From: Adlercreutzia equolifaciens DSM 19450
Lineage (GTDB): Bacteria; Actinomycetota; Coriobacteriia; Coriobacteriales; Eggerthellaceae
Length of the DNA: 64,000 nt
Assembly (NCBI RefSeq): GCF_000478885.1
Contig: NC_022567.1
Coordinates: 1,922,001 to 1,986,000 of the forward strand
Direction: 5' to 3'
Shown: positions 34,554-43,946 of the stretch, in pieces
Position numbering within the stretch: position 1 is the stretch's first letter
Layout of the letters: every line of letters starts with the position of its first letter
Position numbers and translations under genes: made by a program
Notes under the pieces: model-generated
Told to the model about the DNA's origin: nothing
What the model saw: only the letters and a program-made list of their open reading frames with translations
Database searches by the model: none

Positions 34554-35645
34554 CTAGGCCTCGCCTTCTTCCGAAGGATGGGCTGGTGGGAAGTGCTGAT
34601 GATGGAACGCACGCAGCTCATGACGAAGCTGCAGGTGGCGGTCGAGAAACGAGGCGGGGCGCGCAGGAGCTCTGCCTCTTGTTTTGCGCGAAAGGGCATC
34701 GGCTATCTCGATGAACTCGGAGACGCTATCGATCTGCGAGGACGTGACCGTCACGACGTCGAAGCCGTCGGCAAGCAGGGCATCGCGGCGCCGAGAATCG
34801 CGCGCCTGCTGATGTCGCTCACCATGGAAGGCGAGACCGTCGTACTCCGCCGCGACACGCGTCTGCGGCCACAGAAAGTCGCAGACCACCCGATCACCCC
34901 GCGCGATGCGCACTGCCTTATCTGAAAGAGCGACGGGCTCGTTAGCAAGTGCGGGAGGCAGCCCCAAACCGCCACGGCGCATCGGCGTAAGGAGCAGCGC
35001 GCCCATTTCAGTCTCTTTCACCGATGCTGATTTCGCGCAAAGGAAAGGAATGATGGAGCGCGCTTTCTTCGACCCCTTAATGCGCTCGGCGCGCTTCGCG
35101 AACGCAGCAAGTCGCCCTGGCGTTGCAAGCTGCGTCCGCACAAGTGCACTCGACCGTCCTGCATCCAAAGGGTAGCACCCGCAGAGCTCATAGCCCAAGG
35201 CAATGAGCTCACCGGCAGAGAGGGACTCGGCCATCTGAACAAATACGAGCTCCGGGGAGCACAGGGCAATACCTGGAGCAATCTCCAGAAAGGCTCCGCG
35301 TGGCAGAGGCACCGCAATCTGATGGAAGCGAACGCGCTTCGTAGGATGGCGCCCCTCTTTCGGCCGCGCGAGAACATGGAGAGGGCGCTCGACCGTGGCG
35401 TTGTCCCATAGCTCTTCGAGCATTCGCTTCAGGCTGGGCCTTTTCGCACTCTCGATGGCTGCACGAACAGCAGCCTCGGTATCAGCAGCATGAGCAAGCG
35501 AGCTGAAGCCCTTCAAATGGGAAGAAGGAAGGTGCCCCACATCACGCGAACGCAGATCGTGGAAGGCACGCAAAGCCAGAGGATGGTTGCACGACCAGAT
35601 CCTGAGAAGATCCAAAGCTGTTGTATGACTGAAGATCACTTCCAT
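34554..35645 (-). CDS. AbiEi-like/DUF559-type protein (HTH plus Vsr-like endonuclease fold)
   Basis: 363 aa from ATG 35645 (MEVIFSHTTALDLLRIWS); starts up to 35777 are possible and no clear ribosome site decides. The middle (RPLHVLARPKEG ... ALCSPELVFVQMA) follows the pattern of actinobacterial proteins joining an AbiEi-like domain to DUF559. The C-terminal part (DRVVCDFLWPQTRVAAEYDG, HQQARDSRRRDALLADGFDV) has the D...E-D-G and RR.D.ll..G signature of that endonuclease-like fold. Role unknown; relatives are often orphan accessory genes. A P1 palindromic element lies upstream at 35915-36076. Confidence 0.65.
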   Translation of the reverse strand: MEVIFSHTTALDLLRIWSCNHPLALRAFHDLRSRDVGHLPSSHLKGFSSLAHAADTEAAVRAAIESAKRPSLKRMLEELWDNATVERPLHVLARPKEGRHPTKRVRFHQIAVPLPRGAFLEIAPGIALCSPELVFVQMAESLSAGELIALGYELCGCYPLDAGRSSALVRTQLATPGRLAAFAKRAERIKGSKKARSIIPFLCAKSASVKETEMGALLLTPMRRGGLGLPPALANEPVALSDKAVRIARGDRVVCDFLWPQTRVAAEYDGLAFHGERHQQARDSRRRDALLADGFDVVTVTSSQIDSVSEFIEIADALSRKTRGRAPARPASFLDRHLQLRHELRAFHHQHFPPAHPSEEGEA

Positions 35646-35914
35646 GCGCTGCAAGATAACAAATTTCGGGCGCCGTTGATGGCTGGCACGACAAATCTGC
35701 TGAATGGACATTCCTGAGCAAAATAGTTGTCTTTGGGATGACTTCGCTTTCGCTTTTCGAGAATGAAACCTGGGCATTCTAGTCCTCTTGGAAACCTCGG
35801 CCCCCTTCAGCTTGTTTCCATTTACGGGGACTGCAGCACAATGACTATCCTGGGGTCTTGAGTACCCGTATGAAAGGTTGCCTAATGGGCTTGGTCAACG
35901 GGGACGCCTCATTT
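35646..35914. other. Intergenic region upstream of the DUF559-like gene
   Basis: 269 bases without a gene, noticeably AT-richer than the surrounding coding DNA. Several short weak dyads but no convincing promoter. Together with the P1 element and the asd terminator it makes a 617-base gap. Confidence 0.5.
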
Positions 35915-36076
35915 TGCACGAGATTGACGGTTATGAGCGTCTAGGTGTCTCGGTAAAGAATAGGGCCGCGAGTGGTTTTAACAAAATACCTGGTCAGCGA
36001 ACTGAGCTGGATGAAAATGTTGACGCGATAATTTACAAGCACATCTCGAGACGCTCATAACCGTCAATCTCATGCA
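35915..36076. repeat. Palindromic element family P1, copy 2
   Basis: Left arm TGCACGAGATTGACGGTTAT from 35915, right arm ends AACCGTCAATCTCATGCA at 36076; one mismatch over ~28 bp. Core ~104 bases, AT-rich, unrelated to the other copies. GTCAACG at 35894-35900 lies 14 bases before the arm. Between the asd 3' end and the 5' end of the DUF559-like gene. Confidence 0.88.
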
Positions 36077-36188
36077 GAAAAGCACCTTTCAAACACCGAG
36101 CATCAGTTTGCTGGGAACGAGCCGTCCGCAGGAAGCCGACGACTGCCCAATGCGTTCCACAGGCGACGCAGATCTCGAGCCTGAATAG

Positions 36189-36214
36189 AAAACGGAGCCC
36201 CGAAGTGGGGCTCC
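36189..36214 (-). terminator. Rho-independent terminator of lysC-asd
   Basis: Minus-strand 8-bp stem GGAGCCCC / GGGGCTCC with a 5-base loop, then GTTTTC. 48 bases beyond the asd stop. Confidence 0.85.
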
Positions 36215-36262
36215 ATTGGAGGATTCTCCGGCTCGCTTCGCTTGCTCGGAACGACACGTGCT

Positions 36263-37312
<1,050 letters not shown>

Positions 37313-38590
37313 TTAACGTCCTTTCTTCATTTTGGCGGCGATCTCTTCCGCTGAAAGCTGGGTTTCCACGAACACGTCGTCGGAATCGAGCCCGAAGGCG
37401 GTGTGCAGGCACTGGACGGCCTGTACTGCCTGGGCCGCGTCCACGATCATGGACAGGCGGATGGGCGACGTGGAGATGGCCACGATGTTGATGTTGTTGT
37501 CGCCCAAGGTCTGGAACGTGCGCGAGGCCACACCCGGAGAGGACTTCATGCCCGTGCCCACCAGCGACACCTTCGCGATGTCCTCGTCGACGATGAACTC
37601 GCGAGCGCCGATCTCGGGCACGATGCGCTCCATGGTCTCCTTGGCGCGGGGCAGATCGGCCCCAGGAGTCGTGAAGGAGATGTCGGTGAAGCCGGCCTCG
37701 GACACATTCTGGATGATCATGTCCAGGTTCACGTTGGCAGCGGCCAGCGCCCCGAACACGCGGGCGGCCACGTTCGGCGCGTCGGGCACCTGGCGTATGG
37801 TCACCTTCACTTCCGACGTGTCGCTGGCGATGCCGGTGATGACGGCTTCTTCCATTTCGTACTCCTCCTTGACATAGGTTCCCTCGGCCTCCGAGAATGC
37901 GGAGCGGGAATGGATGACCACTTTCCATTTGCGGGCGAACTCCACCGCGCGGCTCTGCAGCACGCCTGAGCCGGCGCTGGAGAGCTCCAGCATGTCGTCA
38001 TAGCAGATGGAATCGAGCTTGCGGGCCCGGGGCGCGATGCGCGGGTCGGTGGTGTAGACACCATCCACATCGGAGTAGATCTCGCAGACGTCGGCATTAA
38101 TGCCCCAAGCGATGGCCACCGCCGTCGTGTCCGACCCGCCGCGACCGAGCGTGGTGATGTCGCCGTTGGCATCGATACCCTGGAACCCGGCGACCACGGG
38201 AATGGCGCCGTCGTCCAGCGCGTCTAAGATGCGCTCGTTGTGCACCTTCACGATGCGCGCCTTGTTGTGCGTGCCGTTGGTCTCGATGCCCGCCTGGCGT
38301 CCGGTGAAGCTGATGGACTTGTAGCCCAAAGCCTCGATGGCCATGGCCAGAAGCGTCATGGAAACCTGCTCGCCGGTGGACAGCAGCCGATCCAGCTCGC
38401 GGGCCGGGGGCGCCGTCGTGATGGCGGAGGCGAGCCCCATGAGCTCGTCGGTGGTCTTGCCCATGGCAGACACCACGGCCACCACCTCGTCCCCGCGCTG
38501 GCGCATGCCCACCAGGCGCTTGGCGACGTTTTTGATGCGCTCGGGGGAGGCGACCGACGTGCCCCCGAATTTCGCGACGATCAGAGCCAT
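37313..38590 (-). CDS. lysC: Aspartate kinase
   Basis: 425 aa from ATG 38590 (AAGGAG upstream). Kinase motif VAKFGGTSVASPERI at the N-terminus, GRGGSDTTAVAIAW in the active site, and two ACT domains in the last ~160 residues (KVTIRQVPDAPNVAARVFGA and SLVGTGMKSSPGVASRTF), which bind lysine or threonine for feedback control. First step of the aspartate family pathway. Confidence 0.95.
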   Translation of the reverse strand: MALIVAKFGGTSVASPERIKNVAKRLVGMRQRGDEVVAVVSAMGKTTDELMGLASAITTAPPARELDRLLSTGEQVSMTLLAMAIEALGYKSISFTGRQAGIETNGTHNKARIVKVHNERILDALDDGAIPVVAGFQGIDANGDITTLGRGGSDTTAVAIAWGINADVCEIYSDVDGVYTTDPRIAPRARKLDSICYDDMLELSSAGSGVLQSRAVEFARKWKVVIHSRSAFSEAEGTYVKEEYEMEEAVITGIASDTSEVKVTIRQVPDAPNVAARVFGALAAANVNLDMIIQNVSEAGFTDISFTTPGADLPRAKETMERIVPEIGAREFIVDEDIAKVSLVGTGMKSSPGVASRTFQTLGDNNINIVAISTSPIRLSMIVDAAQAVQAVQCLHTAFGLDSDDVFVETQLSAEEIAAKMKKGR

Positions 38591-38970
38591 TGCGCTTGCT
38601 CTCCTTCGATACGGAACTAGTCGAAAATGCAAGTGGGCACCACTATAGCAAAGTTGCAAGGTCAATGAGGGCGAGCGCAGCCCGTACGGGCGCATCTTCG
38701 GTTGGAATGCCATCAGCGGCCACGGGCGGCGAGCGGCCGTCCGGACCGGGGACGCCGGCCACCCCGCCACGTGGCGCCGTCCACCCCGCCAGGTGACGCC
38801 GTCCGTCCCGCCACAGGAACGCCGTCTGCTCCATCTACCTAGTATGTCGGTTTTCCGACGGACGACACCCACCGTCCGCTGGCGGCCGCACCATTGTTTA
38901 TGATGGCCTGTGTACCTATCATGATCGCTTTGCATTCAACATCGGGCAACGCCATCGGAGAGGAGAAGCC
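38591..38970. other. Intergenic region between lysC and the phospholipase-like gene
   Basis: 380 bases without a gene. Holds three degenerate tandem units of 22-23 bp (38760-38826; CCCGCCA..TG.CGCCGTC) and a small perfect hairpin GTCGG-TTTT-CCGAC at 38846-38859. A minus-strand -10-like TATAGT (38642-38647) could serve lysC. I looked for a lysine riboswitch and did not find its core. Confidence 0.5.
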
Positions 38971-39969
38971 ATGCCGGCCATCATCACGCACGACCTGTTC
39001 GGGAAAGACGTGTACGGCGAGACCTTCGATACCATCGGGGGCTCCCGCGATGCGGCCGAGGCCTTCCTTTTGGGCAACCAGGGCCCCGATCCTTTGTTCT
39101 TCGTCGCGCCCGATCCGCGCTACCGCCGCGTGGGAAAGCTGGCCTCAACGCTGCATCGGGCGCGCCCGGCAGAATTCCTCGTGGCCCTGAAGAGCGCTGT
39201 GCGCGAGCTGCCGGCGCAGGAGCGCTCCGTCGGACGCGCCTACGCGCTGGGCTACGTGTGCCACTACCTGCTGGACAGCACGGTGCATCCACTCGTCATA
39301 AGCCAGGTGAACGCCTTGTGCGGCGCCGGCGTGGAAGGCCTCGCGGCCGAGGACGCCCATGAGGTGCACGCCGTTATCGAGACCGAGCTGGACGAGCTTG
39401 TGCTGACGGCCAAGCGCGGCGAGACCGTGGCCACCTACCACCCCGCCACCTCGGTGCTGCGCGGCCGCGACAGCATGCTGGATACCGTGGGCCGCCTGTA
39501 CGCCGGAGCCGTCGACAACGCCTTCGGCCTCGCCATGCCCAAGGGCATGTTCAAAAGCGCCGTGCGGGCCGAGCGCGCGGCCCAGCGGGCCCTCTACTCC
39601 CCCACCGGCGCCAAGCGCGCCGTGCTCTCCGCTGCCGAGCGCCTCGTGCGCCCCCATGCCATGACCGGGGCCATGAGCCACCGAGCCGCCGAGCGCGCCA
39701 CTTCCGCCTTCGCCAACGGCGAGCGCGCTCCCTGGCGCCATCCGGCCACCGAGGCCGTCAGCCGCGCCAGCTTCTGGGATCTGTACGACCAGGCGCGCGC
39801 AGGCGCCCTGGACGCCATTAAGGCCATGGATGCCGACGACTTCGACCTGGCCGCTTCCCACCGCCTCACCGCCGACGTGAACTTCTACGGCGAGCCCGTG
39901 GTGGCCCTCGTCGTGGCCGTGGAAGACGCCGCGGCCGGCGACGACGTCCCCGACGTGCGGAATCGGTAG
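38971..39969 (+). CDS. Zinc-dependent phospholipase C family protein
   Basis: 332 aa. Starts MPAIITHDLFGKDV, and has the HPF-type motif GYVCHYLLDSTVHPLV, which matches zinc-dependent phospholipase C/PF00882 proteins. Other His/Asp/Glu residues (HEVHAVIETELDEL) may complete the metal site. No signal peptide, so likely cytoplasmic; real substrates are unknown for this bacterial group. GGAGAGGAGAAG upstream of the ATG. Followed nine bases later by the TRIC-family gene. Confidence 0.75.
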   Translation: MPAIITHDLFGKDVYGETFDTIGGSRDAAEAFLLGNQGPDPLFFVAPDPRYRRVGKLASTLHRARPAEFLVALKSAVRELPAQERSVGRAYALGYVCHYLLDSTVHPLVISQVNALCGAGVEGLAAEDAHEVHAVIETELDELVLTAKRGETVATYHPATSVLRGRDSMLDTVGRLYAGAVDNAFGLAMPKGMFKSAVRAERAAQRALYSPTGAKRAVLSAAERLVRPHAMTGAMSHRAAERATSAFANGERAPWRHPATEAVSRASFWDLYDQARAGALDAIKAMDADDFDLAASHRLTADVNFYGEPVVALVVAVEDAAAGDDVPDVRNR

Positions 39970-39977
39970 GAACGCCC

Positions 39978-41135
39978 ATGACCCTCGAGACCGCCTTCGA
40001 CCTCCCCTTCTGGTTCGAGTTCGCCGCCACCGTCACCGGCGGCCTGTCCGGCGGCATGTCCGCCGTGCGCGCCCGCTACGACATCTTCGGTACCGTGGCC
40101 ATCGCCTGCATCACCGGCATGGGCGGCGGCATCATCCGCGACATCCTGCTGCAGAACTACGGCCTGTACGCCTTCCAAAGCCCTTGGTTTCTCCTTTCCT
40201 GCGCCCTGGCCGGCGTGGCGGTGTTCTACTTCGGCAAGCTGGCCACCTACCTGGACCCCATCGTCGACCTCCTGGACAACATCTCGGTAGCCCTGTGGGC
40301 CATCATCGGCGCGTCGAAGAGCCTCTCGGCGGGCCTTACCGTCATCCCCTCGGTAGTGCTCGGCACCATCACCTCCATCGGCGGGGGCATCTCCCGCGAC
40401 GTGCTCATGAACCGGCCGCCCGTCGCCTTCCAAACCGGCCCCATCTACGGCAGCGCGGCCCTCATCGGCTGCATGGTCTACTGCCCGCTGAAGGCCAACG
40501 GCATCCTGCCCGACGCGGCGGGCATCCTGTGCGCCGGCCTCATCATGGTTCTGCGCTACCTGTCCCTCATCATGGGCTGGCGCACCAAGCCGCCCCGCGA
40601 CTACTCGGACACGGTGGTGGAAAGCGTGGCGCGACCGATGCGCTTCATCGCGCGCAAGGTGCACGTGCCCATAGGCAAGACGGCCCGCGAGCGCCAGGGC
40701 ACAACCAAGTTCGATCGCTTCAAGAGGAAGGGCAAGAAGCTTTACGATCGCCTGAGCGGCCGCTGGATGGACGACGACGGCGAGCACTTCCAGCCCACCG
40801 TGCTCATGGACAAGCTCGTGGTGCCCCTGGCCGATGAGGACGAGCATGCCTCCGAACCGGCCCCCGATCCCTCCGATCGCCTGTTCGTCGACCGCGACGA
40901 GCTCTACCGCATCATCGGCCTCGACCACGAGCCCCGCCGCACCGGCCCGCAGGCGGCGGTGAAGGATTCCGCCGCGGAAGCCAAGGATTCGAAGAGCGCG
41001 GAAGGCGCGGAAGGCGCCGACGCAGACACGGCACGAAAAGCCGACGACGAGCCGGCCTTCGACCCCTTCGAACCGCAAACCCCCGACCCGAAGAAGCCCC
41101 AGCACAACCCCCGCGACCAGAAGAAGCGTTCATGA
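39978..41135 (+). CDS. TRIC-family (UPF0126) cation channel protein with long C-terminal extension
   Basis: 385 aa, whereas typical members have ~200. Residues 1-205 carry two UPF0126 repeats with GMGGGIIRDILL and SIGGGISRDVLM, seven helices in all, as in bacterial TRIC potassium channels. The remaining ~180 residues are hydrophilic: a basic stretch (KFDRFKRKGKKLYDRLSGRW), a DRDELYRIIGLDHE helix, then a low-complexity Ala/Asp/Glu/Lys/Pro tail. The extension may be a cytoplasmic regulatory or partner-binding region. Confidence 0.85.
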   Translation: MTLETAFDLPFWFEFAATVTGGLSGGMSAVRARYDIFGTVAIACITGMGGGIIRDILLQNYGLYAFQSPWFLLSCALAGVAVFYFGKLATYLDPIVDLLDNISVALWAIIGASKSLSAGLTVIPSVVLGTITSIGGGISRDVLMNRPPVAFQTGPIYGSAALIGCMVYCPLKANGILPDAAGILCAGLIMVLRYLSLIMGWRTKPPRDYSDTVVESVARPMRFIARKVHVPIGKTARERQGTTKFDRFKRKGKKLYDRLSGRWMDDDGEHFQPTVLMDKLVVPLADEDEHASEPAPDPSDRLFVDRDELYRIIGLDHEPRRTGPQAAVKDSAAEAKDSKSAEGAEGADADTARKADDEPAFDPFEPQTPDPKKPQHNPRDQKKRS

Positions 41136-41161
41136 CGCTCTCCCGTCACCGGGTACACCAA

Positions 41162-41290
41162 ATTCGTGCAGGAATTTGCGATAGGGAGAGGCCGAGGCGA
41201 TCCTACAACCGATTTAGAGTCTCCCTATCGCAAAATCCTGCACGAATCGCCCAGACACACTCTCTCTAACGAAAAATCTTGCACGGAAAT
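41162..41290. repeat. Inverted-repeat element with 28-bp arms plus a third degenerate arm
   Basis: Arms 41162-41189 (ATTCGTGCAGGAATTTGCGA...) and 41220-41247 match at 27 of 28, with a 30-base core. A further degenerate copy of the right arm follows at 41261-41290 (ATCTTGCACGGAAAT end). Holds no gene; with the REP pair it fills the 319-base gap 41136-41454. Confidence 0.75.
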
Positions 41291-41344
41291 ACGGCGACCG
41301 TCGCCGCGCACTGAACAAGCCCGCCGCTTGGCCTGCAGACATCC

Positions 41345-41374
41345 CCGTAGGGGCCGGCCTCGATCGGCACTCCC
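41345..41374 (+). repeat. REP-like hairpin, copy c (left half of an inverted pair)
   Basis: CCGTAGGGGCCGGCCTCG then ATCGGCACTCCC: same CCGTAGGGG head as the other copies, stem less perfect. Faces copy d, 23 bases away. Confidence 0.6.
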
Positions 41375-41397
41375 GAGCCAGAACGTCCGCCAATGCA

Positions 41398-41426
41398 GAA
41401 AGGGCGGCGCAAGCGCCGCCCCTACG
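41398..41426 (-). repeat. REP-like hairpin, copy d (right half of an inverted pair)
   Basis: GAAAGGGCGGCGCAAG then CGCCGCCCCTACG: perfect stem GGGCGGCGC / GCGCCGCCC. With copy c it forms an 82-bp inverted pair like a REPIN. It lies 28 bases beyond the DUF47 gene stop. Confidence 0.7.
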
Positions 41427-41454
41427 TAGGTGTACCGATTCCCCGATCCTGAGC

Positions 41455-42084
41455 CTACATATTCTTCAACAGAATCGTGCTCATGAGGTCGGCGGTGTGC
41501 TCGCAGGCGTCGCAGCAGCTCTCCATGAAGGCGTACAGGCGCGACCACTTCAGCACGTGCATGGGCTCGTCGGCGTGGTTCACATGCAGGTTGCGGATGA
41601 CCTCCACGTACAGCGCGTCGGCCTCTTCCTCGTTGTCGGAGACCTGAATGACCAGCTGCTTGAAGTTCTTCGACTTCTTGAAGTTGCGGAAATCCTCCAT
41701 GGCGGCGTCCACGGCCTTGCACGACTTGCGGATGAGGGTGGCGAAGCGCAGGGCGTCCTCGGGAATCTGATGGATGTCGAACATGTAGAAGTACTGCAGC
41801 ACGTCCTCGATCTCATCCAGAATCTCGTCCAGCGCGCCGGCCAAAGCCACGATGTCCTCGCGATCGAACGGCGGCATGAAATCATTGCCGACGTGCTTGT
41901 AGATGTCGTGGTTGATCATGTCGCCGGCGTGCTCGAGCGCATGGGCCTCATCGAGCACCGCGCGCAGGGCGGCGGCATCGGTGAAGTTCTCCATGGCGCG
42001 CACAAGGACGCTCGCCTCTTGCACGGCCAGATCGGACAGCTCTTCGTAGGCGTCGAAGTAATCGTACTTGTGTTTCTTGGCCAC
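41455..42084 (-). CDS. DUF47/PhoU-like phosphate transport accessory protein
   Basis: 209 aa, all helical. Has DEILDEIEDVLQYFYMFDI and two E/DxxxD-type metal patterns typical of PhoU-related DUF47 proteins. Encoded 18 bases after pit on the same strand; DUF47 proteins commonly pair with Pit permeases and control them. Confidence 0.9.
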   Translation of the reverse strand: MAKKHKYDYFDAYEELSDLAVQEASVLVRAMENFTDAAALRAVLDEAHALEHAGDMINHDIYKHVGNDFMPPFDREDIVALAGALDEILDEIEDVLQYFYMFDIHQIPEDALRFATLIRKSCKAVDAAMEDFRNFKKSKNFKQLVIQVSDNEEEADALYVEVIRNLHVNHADEPMHVLKWSRLYAFMESCCDACEHTADLMSTILLKNM

Positions 42085-42102
42085 TGGACTTCCCTTCTCG
42101 TG

Positions 42103-43158
42103 TTACAGGATCATAAGGAACAACTTGGCGCAGGCGAAGCCCAAGATGCCGCACCCGGGAAAGGTGAGCACCCACGTCTTCACCATATCGATGGCGATAG
42201 ACCATTTCACGGACTTGGGGTTCTTCGCGGCCCCCACGCCCATGATGGCCGTCGTGTTGGTGTGCGTCGTGGAAACCGGCAAGCCCCCGAAGGTGGCGAG
42301 CATAAGACTCACGAACGTGGAGAGGCTGGCGGCGAATCCTTGGAACGCCTCGAGCTTCACCATGTCCATGCCCACGGACTTGATGATGCGCTCGCCGCCC
42401 ACGGCCGTACCGAGGCCCATGTTGAAGGCGCAGAAGAGCATGAGCCACATGGGCATCGCCACGCCCGTAAGATCCATGCCCATGCCGGCGGTCATCATGA
42501 TGGCCAGCATGAAGATGGACATGAACTTCTGGCCGTCTTGGGCGCCATGCATGAAGGCCACGCCGGCGCCGGAGCAAATCTGCGCCCACTTGAAGAACGA
42601 GTTCGCCTTCTGACGGTTCACATGCCGGCACAGCCGCCCGATGAGCTTGTAGTTGAGCCAGCCCAGGCCGAAGCCGAGCAGCGTCGAGAGCAAAATGCCG
42701 TAGATGACCTTCATCCACTCGGCCCCGTTGATGGCATCGAGACCGCCCTGGACGGCGATGGCAGCCCCCGTGAGGCCGGCGATGAGCGAATGGGACTGGG
42801 AGGTGGGAATGCCGAACCACCAGGCCGCCGCACCCCAGACGATAATGGCGACCATCGCTGCCATGAGCGCCGTCAGGGCCTGATGGGAGTTGCCGCCGAA
42901 ATCCACCATGGAGAAAATGGTATGGGCCACCGCCGTGGAGACCAGCGACACGAGCAAAAGCCCCAGAAAGTTGAACACCGCCGCCATGATGATGGCGTGC
43001 CGAGGCTTCATGGCCCGGGTTGAGACCGCCGTGGCAATGGCATTGGGCGCATCCGTCGCGCCGTTCACGATGATAACGCCGATATTAAGCAGGGTCACCA
43101 CCAGAAGGATGGGGTTCTGCATAAGCTCGGAGAGGAAAAAGGTCCACTCGATCGTCAC
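42103..43158 (-). CDS. pit: Inorganic phosphate transporter, PiT family
   Basis: 351 aa from GTG 43158 (GGAAGGAA upstream). Two inverted PiT signatures: GATDAPNAIATAVSTRAM near the N-terminus and SGAGVAFMHGAQDGQKFMSI in the middle. About ten membrane helices. Low-affinity phosphate (metal-phosphate) uptake coupled to H+ or Na+. Operon with the DUF47 gene. Confidence 0.92.
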   Translation of the reverse strand: MTIEWTFFLSELMQNPILLVVTLLNIGVIIVNGATDAPNAIATAVSTRAMKPRHAIIMAAVFNFLGLLLVSLVSTAVAHTIFSMVDFGGNSHQALTALMAAMVAIIVWGAAAWWFGIPTSQSHSLIAGLTGAAIAVQGGLDAINGAEWMKVIYGILLSTLLGFGLGWLNYKLIGRLCRHVNRQKANSFFKWAQICSGAGVAFMHGAQDGQKFMSIFMLAIMMTAGMGMDLTGVAMPMWLMLFCAFNMGLGTAVGGERIIKSVGMDMVKLEAFQGFAASLSTFVSLMLATFGGLPVSTTHTNTTAIMGVGAAKNPKSVKWSIAIDMVKTWVLTFPGCGILGFACAKLFLMIL

Positions 43159-43268
43159 GGAGTTCCTTCCAACAGATAAACTGCACCCAGAAAATGCGCA
43201 GTGGCCCAAGTCTACCCTATGACACGCCGTCAGCAAGACAGACTGCTGTGTTTTTTTTGAAAAAGCTC

Positions 43269-43943
43269 CTACTCGGGGTCGCCGTAGAGGGCGAAGACGC
43301 GACGGCGCTCGGCGCCGATGGTGGTGAGGTTGTTGTGGCCGGGAAGAACCGCCGTGTCATCGGGCAGGGCCGCGAGCTTCTTCAAGGAAGCGCGCATGTC
43401 GGCCATCGATCCACCTGCGAAATCGGTGCGGCCGACGGTGCCGGCGAACAGCGTGTCGCCCGAGATGAGCACCGGCAGCCCCTTGGGATGGTTGCCGAAC
43501 TGCGGTATGTCGAACAAGCAGATGGAGCCGGGAGTGTGGCCGGGTGTCGCGATGACCTTCCACTTCATGTTCCCCACTTCCACGACATCGCCGTGGGCAA
43601 CCGTGCGATCCACGGGGCAGGGAACGCCGCGGGTTGAGAGATCCTCGTCGCGAGGCTCCTCAATAAGCGGCGCGTCTACGGCCGAGGCGATGACCGGAGC
43701 GCCCGTGGCCTCGCGCAGCTCAGCAGCGGCGCCGGTGTGGTCGAAGTGGGAGTGGGTGAGCACGATGGCGTCCAGCTTGCGGTCACCCAGGGCCGCGAGA
43801 ATCTTGTCGACCGAGCAGCTCGGATCCACCACCATAGTGCCCTCGCCGTCGGATACGATGTACACGTTGTTGGCGAGCACGCCCATGATCATATACTCGA
43901 CATCGACGCACAATCCGCTGATCTCATACAAATCCGTCGCCAT
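43269..43943 (-). CDS. MBL-fold metallo-hydrolase, glyoxalase II-like
   Basis: 224 aa. Metal motif THSHFDHTGA, further His in ATPGHTPGS, Asp in SGDTLFAGTVGRTD and the C-terminal PGHNNLTT. Glyoxalase II-like subgroup, which includes hydroxyacylglutathione hydrolases and persulfide dioxygenases. Its start lies 3 bases after the Rel gene stop, so it is probably co-transcribed with it. Confidence 0.88.
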   Translation of the reverse strand: MATDLYEISGLCVDVEYMIMGVLANNVYIVSDGEGTMVVDPSCSVDKILAALGDRKLDAIVLTHSHFDHTGAAAELREATGAPVIASAVDAPLIEEPRDEDLSTRGVPCPVDRTVAHGDVVEVGNMKWKVIATPGHTPGSICLFDIPQFGNHPKGLPVLISGDTLFAGTVGRTDFAGGSMADMRASLKKLAALPDDTAVLPGHNNLTTIGAERRRVFALYGDPE

Positions 43944-43946
43944 TTC

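Noticed and set aside
34218..34925. Plus-strand frame overlapping the NUDIX and DUF559-like genes
   Set aside because: Antisense to both genes, with a composition typical of shadow frames.
33749..36076. P1 pair as a composite mobile element carrying the NUDIX and DUF559-like genes
   Set aside because: Both copies are complete palindromes in themselves, no transposase is present, and no target duplication was seen.
38591..38970. Lysine riboswitch upstream of lysC
   Set aside because: No five-helix core or conserved L-box sequence recognised on the minus strand.
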